A DNA stretch of 64,000 nucleotides from Dyella sp. SG609 (GTDB taxonomy: Bacteria > Pseudomonadota > Gammaproteobacteria > Xanthomonadales > Rhodanobacteraceae). Below the pieces are notes generated by a model. That model did no database searches, had not been told where the DNA came from, and saw only the letters and a program-made list of their open reading frames with translations. Positions 31,624 to 42,400 of the stretch are shown here, piece by piece. Each line of letters starts with the position of its first letter. Position 1 is the stretch's first letter. The translations under genes were made by a program, and so were the position numbers. Location of the stretch: assembly GCF_012275375.1 (NCBI RefSeq), contig NZ_JAAZQJ010000016.1, positions 1 to 64,000 of the forward strand, in the 5' to 3' direction.

Positions 31624-33297
31624 ATGACTGAAAGTTTTGCCGAGCTGTTTGAACAGAGCCAACAGGCCATCTCCAAGCTGAAGCCGGGCGCGATCGTCAG
31701 CGGCATCGTTGTGGAAATCCGCAACGACGTCGTGGTCATCAACGCCGGCCTCAAGAGCGAAGGCATCGTCCCGATCGAGCAGTTCAAGGACGAGAGCGGC
31801 ACGCTCGAGGTGCAGGTGGGCGACGAAGTGAAGGTCGCTCTCGACGCGCTGGAAGACGGCTTCGGCGAGACCAAGCTCTCCCGCGAGAAGGCCAAGCGTT
31901 CCATGGTGTGGGACGACCTGGAAGCCGCCTTCGAGAAGGAAGAGACCATCACCGGCAAGATCTCCGGCAAGGTCAAGGGCGGTTTCACCGTCGACATCAA
32001 GGACGTCCGCGCGTTCCTGCCGGGTTCCCTGGTCGACGTGCGCCCGGTCCGCGACCCGGTGTACCTCGAGGGCAAGGACCTCGAGTTCAAGATCATCAAG
32101 CTGGACCGCAAGCGCAACAACGTGGTCGTCAGCCGCCGCGCCGTCGTCGAGACCGAGTTCTCCGAGGAGCGCGAGAAGCTGCTTGAGCGTCTGACCGAAG
32201 GCGCGGTGGTGAAGGGCACGGTCAAGAACCTCACCGACTACGGCGCGTTCGTGGACCTGGGCGGTATCGACGGCCTGCTGCACATCACCGACATGGCGTG
32301 GAAGCGCGTGCGCCACCCGTCCGAAGTCGTCAACGTCGGCGACGAGCTGGACGTGCGCGTGCTGAAGTACGACCGCGAGCGCAACCGCGTGTCGCTGGGC
32401 CTGAAGCAGCTGGGCGACGACCCGTGGGTCGCCATCGCCCGCCGCTACCCGGTCGGCAGCCGCCTGTTCGGCAAGGTCTCCAACGTCACCGATTACGGCT
32501 GCTTCGTCGAGATCGAGCCGGGCGTGGAAGGCCTGGTCCACGTGTCCGAGATGGACTGGACCAACAAGAACGTCAACCCGGCCAAGGTGGTGCAGGTCGG
32601 CGACGAGACCGAAGTGATGGTGCTGGACGTGGATGAAGAGCGTCGCCGCATCTCGCTGGGTATCAAGCAGACCCGCTCGAACCCGTGGGAAGCCTTCGCC
32701 GCCATGCACAAGAAGGGCGACAAGGTGTCGGGCCAGATCAAGTCGATCACCGACTTCGGCATCTTCATCGGCCTGGACGGCGGCATCGACGGCCTGGTCC
32801 ACCTGTCCGACATCTCCTGGCAGGGCACCGGCGAAGACCTCGTGCGCAACTTCAAGAAGGGCGACGAGATCGAGGCCGTGGTGCTGGCGGTGGATCCGGA
32901 GCGCGAGCGCATCTCCCTCGGCATCAAGCAGATGGAGCAGGACCCGTTCGGCCAGTTCATGGCGACCAACCCGCGCGGCACCATCGTCAACGGCACCGTG
33001 AAGGAAGTCGACGCGAAGGGTGCGGTGATCGACCTGGGCGAGGGCGTGGAGGGTTACATCCGCGCCAACGACATCGCCAAGGAGCGCATCGACGACGCCA
33101 CCCAGCACCTGAAGGTGGGCGACAAGGTCGAAGCCAAGTTCACCGGCATGGACCGCAAGGGTCGCCAGCTGCAGCTCTCCATCCGCGCCAAGGATGAAGA
33201 AGACCTGCAGGACGCGATGCAGGAGTACTCGTCGGCTTCCGGCGGTACCACCAAGCTCGGCGCCCTGCTGAAAGAGCAGCTGAACAAGGCCGACTAA
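31624..33297 (+). CDS. rpsA: 30S ribosomal protein S1
   Basis: The 557-residue protein has six S1 (OB-fold) repeats. The first two bind the ribosome ([20 protein letters not shown] leads in) and the later four bind mRNA, with repeated units such as [40 protein letters not shown] and [20 protein letters not shown]. It is needed to initiate translation on structured mRNAs. Length and domain count are those of the full-length gammaproteobacterial form. Confidence 0.99.
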   Translation: MTESFAELFEQSQQAISKLKPGAIVSGIVVEIRNDVVVINAGLKSEGIVPIEQFKDESGTLEVQVGDEVKVALDALEDGFGETKLSREKAKRSMVWDDLEAAFEKEETITGKISGKVKGGFTVDIKDVRAFLPGSLVDVRPVRDPVYLEGKDLEFKIIKLDRKRNNVVVSRRAVVETEFSEEREKLLERLTEGAVVKGTVKNLTDYGAFVDLGGIDGLLHITDMAWKRVRHPSEVVNVGDELDVRVLKYDRERNRVSLGLKQLGDDPWVAIARRYPVGSRLFGKVSNVTDYGCFVEIEPGVEGLVHVSEMDWTNKNVNPAKVVQVGDETEVMVLDVDEERRRISLGIKQTRSNPWEAFAAMHKKGDKVSGQIKSITDFGIFIGLDGGIDGLVHLSDISWQGTGEDLVRNFKKGDEIEAVVLAVDPERERISLGIKQMEQDPFGQFMATNPRGTIVNGTVKEVDAKGAVIDLGEGVEGYIRANDIAKERIDDATQHLKVGDKVEAKFTGMDRKGRQLQLSIRAKDEEDLQDAMQEYSSASGGTTKLGALLKEQLNKAD

Positions 33298-33314
33298 GCA
33301 ACACACGCAAGACA

Positions 33315-33336
33315 CGGGGCGGCGCTCGCCGCCCCG
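33315..33336 (+). terminator. Hairpin between rpsA and ihfB
   Basis: CGGGGCGG pairs with CCGCCCCG around CGCTCG. No T run follows, so it more likely protects or attenuates than terminates. Confidence 0.5.
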
Positions 33337-33366
33337 TGGTTCCATCGTCACGGACATTGGGGACCC

Positions 33367-33678
33367 ATGACCAAATCCGAATTGATCGAAGCGCTGGCAC
33401 GGCGCCAGACCCATCTGGCCTTCAGCGACGTCGAACTGGCCGTCAAGAGCGTCATCGAGCAGATGAGCAACGCGCTTTCCCACGGCGAACGCATCGAAGT
33501 CCGCGGTTTCGGCAGCTTCGCGCTGCACTACCGTCCGCCGCGCATGGGCCGCAATCCCAAGACCGGCGAAGCGGTGGCCCTGCCGGGCAAGCACGTGCCG
33601 CATTTCAAGCCGGGCAAGGAATTGCGCGAACGCGTCAACCAGGCCCTGGCCGAAGCGGAAGCGGCTTCCGCGGCCTGA
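33367..33678 (+). CDS. ihfB: Integration host factor beta subunit
   Basis: The 103-residue DNA-bending protein belongs to the HU/IHF family. It opens [20 protein letters not shown], and the beta arm carries [23 protein letters not shown] with the conserved Arg-Asn-Pro tip that intercalates into DNA. It pairs with IhfA, encoded elsewhere. It follows rpsA, as in most proteobacteria, and ends in a strong terminator. Confidence 0.98.
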   Translation: MTKSELIEALARRQTHLAFSDVELAVKSVIEQMSNALSHGERIEVRGFGSFALHYRPPRMGRNPKTGEAVALPGKHVPHFKPGKELRERVNQALAEAEAASAA

Positions 33679-33702
33679 AGGCTTCAGGCCAGGCAAGTGA
33701 TG

Positions 33703-33740
33703 GAGGCAGGCGGCGTCGAGCCGGTCCTGCCTTCTTTTTT
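33703..33740 (+). terminator. Terminator after ihfB
   Basis: AGGCAGG and CCTGCCT form the base of a hairpin with inner pairs GCGGC/GCCGG, followed by TCTTTTTT. It separates ihfB from lapA. Confidence 0.85.
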
Positions 33741-33838
33741 GTCTGTGCGTCGTGAATGCGAAAACCTGCGCACACCGCATGAACACTGGCCTCGCGGACG
33801 CCTGTGCCGGTAGGCATCAATCGGTTAAAGTCCCGGGC

Positions 33839-34099
33839 ATGCGATTGATCGTCACGCTCGTTCTCCTGCTCTTCATCGCCGCCGGCGTGGCGCTGGGCGC
33901 GCTCAACGCCGACCTTGTCGGCTACGACCTCGGCTTCGCACGCTTCCAGCTGCCCAAGGGCGCGGCCCTGCTCGCCGCGATGGCCGTGGGCTGGCTGCTG
34001 GGCGGGCTGACGGCATGGCTGGGCACCAGCGCGCGGCATCGCCGCCAGCGCCGGCAGAGCGCCCGCGGCACGGATTCCAAGCTCCCCGCCGACGCATGA
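33839..34099 (+). CDS. lapA: LapA-domain membrane protein
   Basis: The 86-residue protein has two membrane helices (about 2-22 and 42-62) and a basic tail RHRRQRRQSAR. It belongs to the LapA (DUF1049) family, which works with LapB in lipopolysaccharide assembly. ATG 33839 begins directly at the first helix; upstream in-frame ATGs add a stretch with no family likeness. Its stop overlaps the lapB start (ATGA). Confidence 0.9.
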   Translation: MRLIVTLVLLLFIAAGVALGALNADLVGYDLGFARFQLPKGAALLAAMAVGWLLGGLTAWLGTSARHRRQRRQSARGTDSKLPADA

Positions 34100-35268
34100 T
34101 CGCCCTCTATGTGCTGGCCCTGCTGATCCCGGTCGCCTTCATCAGTGGCTGGTGGACCGCCCGGAGCGCCGGAGCGAAACGCTCGGGCGCGCAGGTCAGC
34201 GAGCTTTCCTCCGACTACTTCCGCGGCCTGAACTACCTGCTCAACGAAGAGCAGGACAAGGCCATCGAAGTGTTCCTGCGCCTGGCGGAATACAACCGCG
34301 ACACGGTGGAAACGCATCTCGCCCTGGGCAACCTGTTCCGCCGCCGCGGCGAAGTGGATCGCGCGATCCGCCTGCACCAGCATCTGGTCTCGCGTCCGGG
34401 CCTGTCCGATGCGATGAAGACCGTCGCGCTGCTGGAACTGGGCGAGGACTACATGCGCGCCGGCCTGCTCGACCGCGCCGAAACGCTGTTCTCCGACCTG
34501 GTGGCGATGGATGCGCACGCGCCGTCCGCGCTGCGCCACCTCATCGCGATCTACCAGCACGAGCGCGACTGGCACAAGGCGATCGAACACGCGCGCCGCC
34601 TCGAAGCCATGACCGGCGAAGACGAGGCCGGCATGATCGCCCAGTTCTATTGCGAACTGGCCGAGCAGGCCCGCCAGCACGGCGCGCGCCAGGACGCCCG
34701 CGAATACCTGCGCCAGGCCTTCGCCTGCCAGCACGACAGCGTGCGCGCCTTCATGCTCACCGGCCGCCTGCATGCGGAAGAGGGCGAGCACGGCAAGGCC
34801 ATCGAGGCCTACGAGGCGGCGGTGGAAGCGGATATCGCCTTCGTGCCGGAAATCCTGCCGCCGCTGCTCAACAGCTACGCGCGCTCGCAGCAGATGGAAC
34901 GCGCCGAGCGTTTCCTGCGCGACATCCTGGAGCGCTACCACGGCATCTCGCCGGTGCTCGCGCTCACCCGCCTGTACCAGCAGCGCGACGGCGAGCGCAC
35001 GGCGATCGACTTCCTCACCTCGCAGCTGCGCCAGCGCCCTTCGGTGCGCGGCCTGATGGCGCTGATCGACGCCACCATGGACAAGGTCGAAGGCGAGGCG
35101 CGCGAGAACTTCCTGATCCTGCGCGACCTCACCAAGAAGCTGCTGGAAGGCCAGGCCATGTACCGCTGCAGCCGCTGCGGCTTCGGCGCCAAGGCCCACC
35201 ACTGGCAATGCCCCAGCTGCAAGAGCTGGAGCACGATCCGGCCGATCCACGGCGTCGCCAACGAGTGA
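34096..35268 (+). CDS. lapB: Lipopolysaccharide assembly protein LapB
   Basis: The 390-residue protein has one N-terminal membrane anchor (about 2-20), a long TPR region (about 35-350; QDKAIEVFLRLAEYNRDTVE, HLALGNLFRRRGEVDRAIRL) and a C-terminal rubredoxin-like zinc ribbon YRCSRCGF...CPSCKSW. In E. coli LapB controls LpxC degradation by FtsH and so sets lipopolysaccharide output. It is coupled to lapA by a four-base overlap. Polysaccharide genes follow directly, making one envelope unit. Confidence 0.96.
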   Translation: MIALYVLALLIPVAFISGWWTARSAGAKRSGAQVSELSSDYFRGLNYLLNEEQDKAIEVFLRLAEYNRDTVETHLALGNLFRRRGEVDRAIRLHQHLVSRPGLSDAMKTVALLELGEDYMRAGLLDRAETLFSDLVAMDAHAPSALRHLIAIYQHERDWHKAIEHARRLEAMTGEDEAGMIAQFYCELAEQARQHGARQDAREYLRQAFACQHDSVRAFMLTGRLHAEEGEHGKAIEAYEAAVEADIAFVPEILPPLLNSYARSQQMERAERFLRDILERYHGISPVLALTRLYQQRDGERTAIDFLTSQLRQRPSVRGLMALIDATMDKVEGEARENFLILRDLTKKLLEGQAMYRCSRCGFGAKAHHWQCPSCKSWSTIRPIHGVANE

Positions 35269-35275
35269 GGCCGCG

Positions 35276-36322
35276 ATGATGACGCCCCTCGTGCTGGCCT
35301 CAGGAATGGTGCTGGCCTCGCTCATCCTTGCCTTGCTGATCGTGCTCGCCGCGATCGCCTATGCGCGCTGGCGCGGCATGCTCGACCACCCCGGCCAGCG
35401 CCGCTCGCATTCCATTCCCACCCCGCGCGGCGGCGGCATCGGCATGGTCGCCGCCGTGCTGGCGACCTCGCCGTGGGCGCTGCTGCTGTTCGCGCCGGCG
35501 TGGCCGTGGCAGGTGGCGCTGGCCTTTGCGCTGGGCACCGTGCTGGTGGCCGCGATCGGCTGGTGGGACGACCATCATTCGCTGCCCGTGCTGCCGCGCC
35601 TGGGCGTTCAGCTGGGCGCCAGCCTGCTGTTCGGCGGCGCGCTGATCGCGGGGGCGCCGGCCCTGGGCGAGGTGTCCTGGCTGTGGCTGCCGCTGCTGGT
35701 GCTGGGCGGGGCCTGGAGCATCAATCTGCACAACTTCATGGACGGCATCGACGGCATCCTGGCCCAGCAATGCCTGTTCGTGGCGGTGGGACTGGCCCTG
35801 CTGGCGGGCGGGGCGGGGCAGCCGGCCCTGGCCGTGTCCGCCGCCTGCCTGGCGGCCGCCGCGCTGGGCTTCTGGTGCTACAACCGGCCGCGGGCGGCCA
35901 TCTTCATGGGCGACGTGGGCAGCGGCACCCTGGGTTTCCTGCTGTTTGCCTTCACCGCGCTGCTATGGCGGGTAGACCATCTGGTCTGGCCGGCCGTGAT
36001 CCTGAGTTCATCCTTCGTAACGGACGCCAGCCTTACCCTGCTGAACCGTTTCCTGAAGGGACGGCGCTGGTACGCCCCGCATCGCGAGCACCTGTATCAA
36101 TGGTTGGTTCGCAGCGGCTTTTCGCACGCCAGGGGGGATGCCTGTTATCTGGCCTGGAACGTACTGGTGGCGGCGCCGCTGGCGTGGCTGTCATGCTGCT
36201 GTCCGGGATGGGGATGGACCATAGGCGTCGTCACCTATTTGATCGCGGGCGCAGCTTGGGTGCTCGCCAAGCGCTACTGTCTGTGGCGTATCCAGCACAA
36301 GGCTAGTCATGTCGCTACGTAA
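35276..36322 (+). CDS. WecA/WbpL-like undecaprenyl-phosphate sugar-phosphate transferase
   Basis: The 348-residue polytopic protein belongs to glycosyltransferase family 4 (MraY/WecA/WbpL). Signature sites are RSHSIPTPRGGGIG (about 43-56), GWWDDHHSLPVLPRL (about 95-109), the catalytic-loop NFMDGIDGI (about 151-159), FMGDVGSGTLGF (about 208-219), and the final HREHLYQWL. It would transfer a UDP-HexNAc phosphate to undecaprenyl phosphate, starting O-antigen or a related glycan. It overlaps the next gene by 14 bases, and that gene's product fits as maker of its sugar donor. The exact sugar is unknown. Confidence 0.93.
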   Translation: MMTPLVLASGMVLASLILALLIVLAAIAYARWRGMLDHPGQRRSHSIPTPRGGGIGMVAAVLATSPWALLLFAPAWPWQVALAFALGTVLVAAIGWWDDHHSLPVLPRLGVQLGASLLFGGALIAGAPALGEVSWLWLPLLVLGGAWSINLHNFMDGIDGILAQQCLFVAVGLALLAGGAGQPALAVSAACLAAAALGFWCYNRPRAAIFMGDVGSGTLGFLLFAFTALLWRVDHLVWPAVILSSSFVTDASLTLLNRFLKGRRWYAPHREHLYQWLVRSGFSHARGDACYLAWNVLVAAPLAWLSCCCPGWGWTIGVVTYLIAGAAWVLAKRYCLWRIQHKASHVAT

Positions 36323-38204
36323 ATTCATCGCTGTCATCCATCCGCGTGCGGCCGTCGTGCTGCACGACCTGCTGATGGCGGCGCTGGCCTGGTGGATCGC
36401 CAAGTCGCTGCGCTACGCCCTGGTGGGCGGCGTGTCGGTGCACTTCCACCTGCTGGAATTCCCGCTGGTGCTGGCGGTGCAGGGCCTAGTACTGAACTGG
36501 ACCGGCCTATACCGCGGCCTGTGGCGCTTCGCCAGCCTGCCGGACCTGTGGAACATCCTGCGCGCCACGGTCATCGGCTCGCTCGCCATCGGCCTGATCC
36601 TGTTCCTCTACAACCGCCTGGAAGACGTGCCGCGCTCGGTGCTGCTGGTCTATCCGGTAGTGCTGTCCATGCTGCTCGGCGGCCCGCGCCTGGCCTACCG
36701 CTTCTGGAAGGACAGCCGCATTGACATGTTCCAGTCGCAGCCGGTGCAGCGCGTGCTGATCGTCGGCGCCGACCGCGCCGGCGAGGCGCTGGCGCGCGAC
36801 CTGCACCGCGACAGCCGCTACGCCGTGGTCGGCTTCGTCGACGACCACGACAGCCTGCGCGGCGCCAGCATCAACGGCCGCCCGGTGCTGGGCCGGGTGG
36901 AGCTGCTGCCGGAGCTGGCGCGCGAAGTGGCCGCGCAGATGCTGCTGATCGCCATGCCCGGTGCCTCCACCGAGGAAATGCGCCGCGTGGTCGAGCTGTG
37001 CGACCAGACCGGCCTGCCGTACCGCACCGTGCCCAAGCTGGAGGACGTGGTCGCCGGCCGCGCCCAGTTCAACGAGATCAAGGAAGTCGCCATCGAGGAC
37101 CTGCTCGGCCGCGACGCGGTGGAGCTGGACTGGACGGCCATCCGCGAAACCCTCACCGGCAAGCGCGTGCTGGTCACCGGCGGCGGCGGCTCGATCGGTT
37201 CGGAACTGTGCCGGCAGGTGGCGCGCCTGGGCGCGCAGTCGCTGTGCGTGGTGGACAACGGCGAGTTCAACCTCTACCAGATCGCGCAGGAACTGCGCCA
37301 GGAATTCCCCGAGCTGCTGTTCGACCCGATCCTGGCCGATTGCGGCGACCCCGCCGCCATGACGCGCCTGTTCGTCGAATACAAGCCGCAGGTGGTGTTC
37401 CACGCCGCCGCCTACAAGCACGTGCCGCTGCTGCAGGGCCAGTTGCGCTCGGCCTTCCGCAACAACGTGCTGGCCTCGCGCAACATGGCCGACCTGGCCG
37501 ACCGCCACCACGTCGAATGCTTCGTGCTGATCTCCACCGACAAGGCGGTCAACCCCACCAGCGTGATGGGCGCCTGCAAGCGCATCGCCGAGATCTGGTG
37601 CCAGAACCTCGATGCCCGCTCCACCACGCGCTACATCACCGTGCGCTTCGGCAACGTGCTCGATTCGGCCGGCTCGGTGGTGCCGCTGTTCCGCAAGCAG
37701 ATCCGCGCGGGCGGCCCGGTCACCATCACGCACCCGGAGATCTCGCGCTATTTCATGACCATCCCGGAGGCCTGCCAGCTGATCCTGCAGGCGGCCAGCC
37801 TGGGCAAGGGCGGCGAGATCTTCGCGCTGGACATGGGCGAGCCGGTGAAGATCCGCGACCTCGCCGAGCAGATGATCCGCCTGGCCGGCAAGAAGCCGGG
37901 CACCGAGATTCCCATCGTGTTCACCGGTTTGCGCTCCGGCGAGAAGCTGTTCGAGGAACTGTTCCATCCGCTGGAAAACTACACGGCGACCGCGCACGCC
38001 AAGATCTTCCTGGCGCAGTACCGCCAGGTCAGCTGGGACCTGCTGCAGGCCCAGCTGGTGAAGGCGTCCGAAGCCACGGTCGCCTACGATGAGGAAACCC
38101 TCAGGCGCTGCGTGTCCAGCCTGCTGCCCTCGTTCCGCTGGAGCGATGTGGCGCAGCCGGACAACGTGGTGTCGATCCGTCGCAACGAATCAGGAGAGAA
38201 GTGA
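36309..38204 (+). CDS. CapD/WbpM-like UDP-sugar 4,6-dehydratase
   Basis: The 631-residue inner membrane enzyme has four N-terminal membrane helices (1-120), a first nucleotide-binding domain (VLIVGADRAGEALARDLH, about 147-164) and a catalytic SDR domain with VTGGGGSIGSELCRQ (about 288-302). The active-site stretch STDKAVNPTSVMGACKR has Met in place of the usual SDR Tyr, as in WbpM. It would turn UDP-GlcNAc into its 4-keto-6-deoxy derivative for O-antigen or exopolysaccharide. Only this and the initiating transferase are present, so other glycan genes must be elsewhere. Confidence 0.95.
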   Translation: MSLRKFIAVIHPRAAVVLHDLLMAALAWWIAKSLRYALVGGVSVHFHLLEFPLVLAVQGLVLNWTGLYRGLWRFASLPDLWNILRATVIGSLAIGLILFLYNRLEDVPRSVLLVYPVVLSMLLGGPRLAYRFWKDSRIDMFQSQPVQRVLIVGADRAGEALARDLHRDSRYAVVGFVDDHDSLRGASINGRPVLGRVELLPELAREVAAQMLLIAMPGASTEEMRRVVELCDQTGLPYRTVPKLEDVVAGRAQFNEIKEVAIEDLLGRDAVELDWTAIRETLTGKRVLVTGGGGSIGSELCRQVARLGAQSLCVVDNGEFNLYQIAQELRQEFPELLFDPILADCGDPAAMTRLFVEYKPQVVFHAAAYKHVPLLQGQLRSAFRNNVLASRNMADLADRHHVECFVLISTDKAVNPTSVMGACKRIAEIWCQNLDARSTTRYITVRFGNVLDSAGSVVPLFRKQIRAGGPVTITHPEISRYFMTIPEACQLILQAASLGKGGEIFALDMGEPVKIRDLAEQMIRLAGKKPGTEIPIVFTGLRSGEKLFEELFHPLENYTATAHAKIFLAQYRQVSWDLLQAQLVKASEATVAYDEETLRRCVSSLLPSFRWSDVAQPDNVVSIRRNESGEK

Positions 38205-39080
38205 GTGAGCAAGCCTTTGCGCAAGGTGGTGTTTCCCGTAGCGGGCCTGGGCACGCGTTTCCTGCCGGCCACCAAGGTGGTCGCCAAGGAAATGCTGCCG
38301 GTGCTGGACAGGCCGCTGATCCAGTACGCGGTGGATGAAGCCGTCGATGCCGGCGCCGACACCCTGGTGTTCGTCACCAACCGCTACAAGCACGCCATCG
38401 CCGACTACTTCGACAAGGCCTATGAGCTGGAAGCGAAGCTGCAGGAAAAGGGCAAGGACGAACTGCTGGCCCTGGTGCAGGGCACCCTGCCGCGCAACGT
38501 GCGCGCCATCTTCGTCACCCAGCCCGAGGCGCTGGGCCTGGGCCACGCCGTGCTGTGCGCCAAGCCCGTGGTCGGCGACGAGCCGTTCGGCGTGATCCTC
38601 CCGGACGACCTGATCTGGAACAAGGGCAAGGGCGCGCTGGGCCAGATGGCCGAGCTGGCGCAGAGCCAGGGCGCCGGCGGCGTGATCGCGGTGGAGGAAG
38701 TGCCGCAGAACGACACCGACAAGTACGGCATCGTCGACGCCACGCCGATCGATCCGCGCAGCGCGCAGATCCGCCACATGGTGGAAAAGCCCAAGCCGTC
38801 CGAGGCGCCGTCCAACCTCGCCGTGGTCGGCCGCTACGTGCTGCCGGGCCGCATCTTCGAGCTGCTGGAAAAGACCACGCCGGGCGCCGGCGGCGAGATC
38901 CAGCTGACCGACGCGATCGACGCCCTGCTCAAGGAACAGGGCAAGGTGCTGGCCTACCGCTTCGAAGGCACCCGCTTCGACTGCGGCAACAAGGCCGGCC
39001 TGGTGCGCGCGACCATGCACATGGCGCTGCAGGATCCGAAGCTGGCGCCGGTGGTGCGCGAGCTGCTCGCCGGCCTGTAA
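38205..39080 (+). CDS. galU: UTP-glucose-1-phosphate uridylyltransferase GalU
   Basis: The 291-residue enzyme makes UDP-glucose from UTP and glucose 1-phosphate for cell-surface polysaccharides. The nucleotide-binding motif is VVFPVAGLGTRFLPATKVVA near the N terminus, with KEMLPVLDRPLIQYAVDEA next and catalytic segments FGVILPDDLIW and VEKPKPSEAPSNLAVVGRY. It starts with GTG 38205, directly after the dehydratase stop and eight bases after AGGAGA, so it is translated with the envelope sugar genes. Confidence 0.98.
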   Translation: MSKPLRKVVFPVAGLGTRFLPATKVVAKEMLPVLDRPLIQYAVDEAVDAGADTLVFVTNRYKHAIADYFDKAYELEAKLQEKGKDELLALVQGTLPRNVRAIFVTQPEALGLGHAVLCAKPVVGDEPFGVILPDDLIWNKGKGALGQMAELAQSQGAGGVIAVEEVPQNDTDKYGIVDATPIDPRSAQIRHMVEKPKPSEAPSNLAVVGRYVLPGRIFELLEKTTPGAGGEIQLTDAIDALLKEQGKVLAYRFEGTRFDCGNKAGLVRATMHMALQDPKLAPVVRELLAGL

Positions 39081-39498
39081 AGAGCAGCCTCCCAGCCCAC
39101 GACGACCTACCCCCTCTCCCCTCCGGGGAGAGGGTTGGGGTGAGGGGGCGGCCGGAGCGGTGAGCTGAGGGTCGAGAAAGCCTGAAAGCTTTTCTCCGCT
39201 CCATAGAAACACTGTCGCTAGAGTGGCCCCTCATCTGCCTGCCGGCATCTTCTCCCCGGAGGGGAGAAGAACTCTGATTTGTAGGCGCGCAATACTCTTC
39301 GCCGCCCAAATCTCAACGCGCCCATGCCACAATCCCATCAGCATTCCGCCAGGAATCGCAGGCAGGATGCGTCAAGGGGAAAGACCTGATCACGACGCTG
39401 TTCCACTCGCTGGAGCGGCTTTGTCGCATGCGGGTTCCGGCCCAGAGTCGGCCTAGCGCCGTCTTGCGTCTTCATCGGATGAATTGCCAGGAAGCATT
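39081..39498. repeat. Intergenic region with repeat family A, copy 2 (39111-39270)
   Basis: The repeat runs from CCCCTCTCCC (39111) to GGGGAGAAGA (39270) and shares the arm layout of the copy at 5468, including a middle TAGAAACACTGTCGCTAGAG that resembles TAGAAAGACTGGCGCTAGAG there. The remaining 228 bases have no recognisable gene and should hold the promoter of the alpha-2-macroglobulin gene; AGGAAG is its ribosome binding site. Confidence 0.78.
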
Positions 39499-42400
39499 AT
39501 GGATTTGCTGCGGTTTCTGCTCTCGTTGCCCCTGCGCCTGCTGCGCGGCCTGCTCTATGTGATCGCGCTGCTGCTGCGGCCGCTGATCGGCAACGTGTCC
39601 TGGTCCGCGCCGGGCTGGGTGCCCGCCACGGGCGCCTTCGTCAGGCGCAAGCCGCTGCAGTCGGCCGGGTTGCTGGTCGGCGTGGTGGCGCTGGCGGTGG
39701 GCGGCTGGTTCGGCTGGGAGTGGTACAAGAACCGCCCCAAGCCGGTCGAACCCACCCGCATCACCTTCGAGGTGAGCAAGCCGGGCATCACCAACTACAC
39801 CGCGCAGACCATCAGCTACGACCCGCTCACCGTGCGCTTCTCGCGTTCGGCCGCGCCGCTGGAAGGCGTCGGCAAGCCGGTCACCGCGGGCGTGGTGATG
39901 GACCCGGTGATGAAGGGGCAGTGGACCTGGGAGGACGACCGCACCCTGCGCTTCGCCCCCAGCGAGGACTGGCCGGTCGGCAAGCACTTCGAAGTGCGCT
40001 TCGACATCCCCCGGATGTTCGCGCCGCACGTGCTGATGGCCGACGACCATTTCAGCTTCGACACCGAACCCTTCGTGGTGAAGTTCGGCCGCGGCGAATT
40101 CTTCCAGGACCCGCAGGACGCCACCGCCAAGAAGACCATCCAGCCGGTGAGCTTCAACTATCCGGTGGACACCGCGCAGTTCGAGAAGCGCATCGCGCTC
40201 ACGCTCAGCCAGAAGGGCAGCGCCGACAGCGATCTCAAGTTCACCGTCGTGTACGACCCGTACAAGCTGCAGGCCTGGATCCATTCCCAGCCGCTGGCCC
40301 TGCCGCGCGACGACGGCGCGGTGAAGTACGCGCTCGACAAGGGCGTGCGCAGCCTGCGCGGCGGCGACGCCTACAAGGAAAAACTCGATACCGCGGTGAA
40401 GGTGCCGGGCCTGTACAGCCTCACCATCGACGACATCTCGCCCACCCTGGTCGACAACGACAAGTACGAGCCCGAGCAGGTGCTGGTAATGGGCCTCGGC
40501 GGCACGGTGCGCGACAGCGAGCTGGCCGGCCTGACCAAGGCCTGGATCCTGCCGAACCGCAATCCGAAGGTGGACCAGTCCGACGACGACTCGCCGTACC
40601 CGTGGGACGTTTCCCAGGTCAGCGAAGACCTGCTGCGCAAGTCGCAGCCGCTCAAGCTGGAACTGGTGCCGACCGAGAACGAATACGAAGCCGGCCAGAG
40701 CTTCAAGTTCCACGCCGAACCCGGCCAGCGCATCTACGTGCGCGTGGAAAAGGGCCTGAAGTCGTTCGGCGGCTACATCCTGGGCCAGCCCAGGGTGCAG
40801 GCGCTGACCGTGCCGGACTACCCCAAGCTGCTGCGCTTCATGGCCGACGGCTCGCTGCTGTCGCTCAGCGGCAGCAAGCGCATCTCGGTGGTGTCGCGCA
40901 ATCTGCCCGGCATGCGGGTGGAAGTGGGCCGCGTGCTGCCGGACCAGCTGCAGCACCTGGTCAGCCTCAACGAAGGCAACTACGCGCATCCGTCGCTCAA
41001 CTACGCGTTCAGCGAAGACCACATCGTCGACCGCTTCGAGCAGAAGCGCAGCTTCCCCAAGGGCGACCCGGGCAAGGCGCATTACGAGGGCGTGGATCTC
41101 GCGCAGTACCTGAAGGACGGCAAGCGCGGCGTGTTCCTGCTGCATCTGTCCGCCTACGACGCGGCCGCCGAGAAGAAGCGCGCCGATGCCGCCAAGGCGG
41201 CGGAGCAGGGGCCGGAAGCCGCGCCGCGCACCGCCGCGGCCGCGGATGAAGGCGCCGACGCGGAAGGCGAAGGCGAGGCCGAGGGCGACGCCGCCGAAGC
41301 CGACACCAGCACGCCCGACCCGGCCGACACCCGCCTGGTGGTGGTCACCGACCTGGGCATGCTGGTCAAGCGCGCCGTCGACGGCAGCCAGGACGTGTTC
41401 GTGCAGTCCATCCACGACGGCCAGCCGGTGGCCGGCGCCACCGTGTCGGTGCTGGCGGTGAACGGGCAGACCCTGTTCAGCGAAAGCACCGGCGCCGACG
41501 GCGTGGTGCATTTCCCCACGCTCAAGGGCCTGGAGCGCGAGAAGCGCCCGGTGCTGTACCTGGTGAAGAAGGGCGAGGATCTCTCCTTCCTGCCGATCGG
41601 CAGCTACGACCGCCAGCTCGACTATTCGCGCTTCGACATCGGCGGCGAGCGCAACGCCACCAACCAGGGCCAGCTGTCCAGCTACCTGTTCTCCGACCGC
41701 GGCATCTACCGCCCGGGCGACACCTTCCATATCGGCCTGATCGTGCGCGCCGCCAGCTGGACGCGCAGCGTGGCCGGCGTGCCGCTGCAGGCGGAGATCG
41801 TCGACCCGCGCGGCGTGACCGTGAAGCAGCTGCCGATGAGCATGGACGCCAGCGGCTTCGGCGAACTCTCCTACGCACCGGCGGAAACCGCGCCCACCGG
41901 CACCTGGACGGTGAACCTGTACATCGTCAAGGACGGCAAGGCCGGCGCGCAGATCGGCAGCACCACCGTGCAGGTGAAGGAATTCCTGCCCGACCGCATG
42001 AAGGTCGAGGCCAGGCTGTCGCAGCAGGTGCCGGAAGGCTGGGTCAAGCCGGACCAGCTCAAGGGCCTGGTCGACGTGCAGAACCTGTTCGGCACGCCGG
42101 CGGAAAACCGCCGCGTCGAGGCCTCGCTCACCCTGCGTCCGGCCTGGCCGGCGTTCCGCAGCTGGCAGGACTACCACTTCTACGACGTGCGCCGCGCCAA
42201 GGAGGGCTACGAAGAAGCCCTGCAGGACGGCACCACCGACGACAAGGGCCATGCCGAATTCGCGCTGGACCTGAAGAAGTACGCCGACGCCACCTACCAG
42301 CTGTACTTCCTGGCCAAGGCCTATGAAGCCGAGGGCGGCCGCAACGTCGCCGCCGCCGCGCAGACCCTGGTCTCCAGCAACGACTGGCTGGTCGGCTACC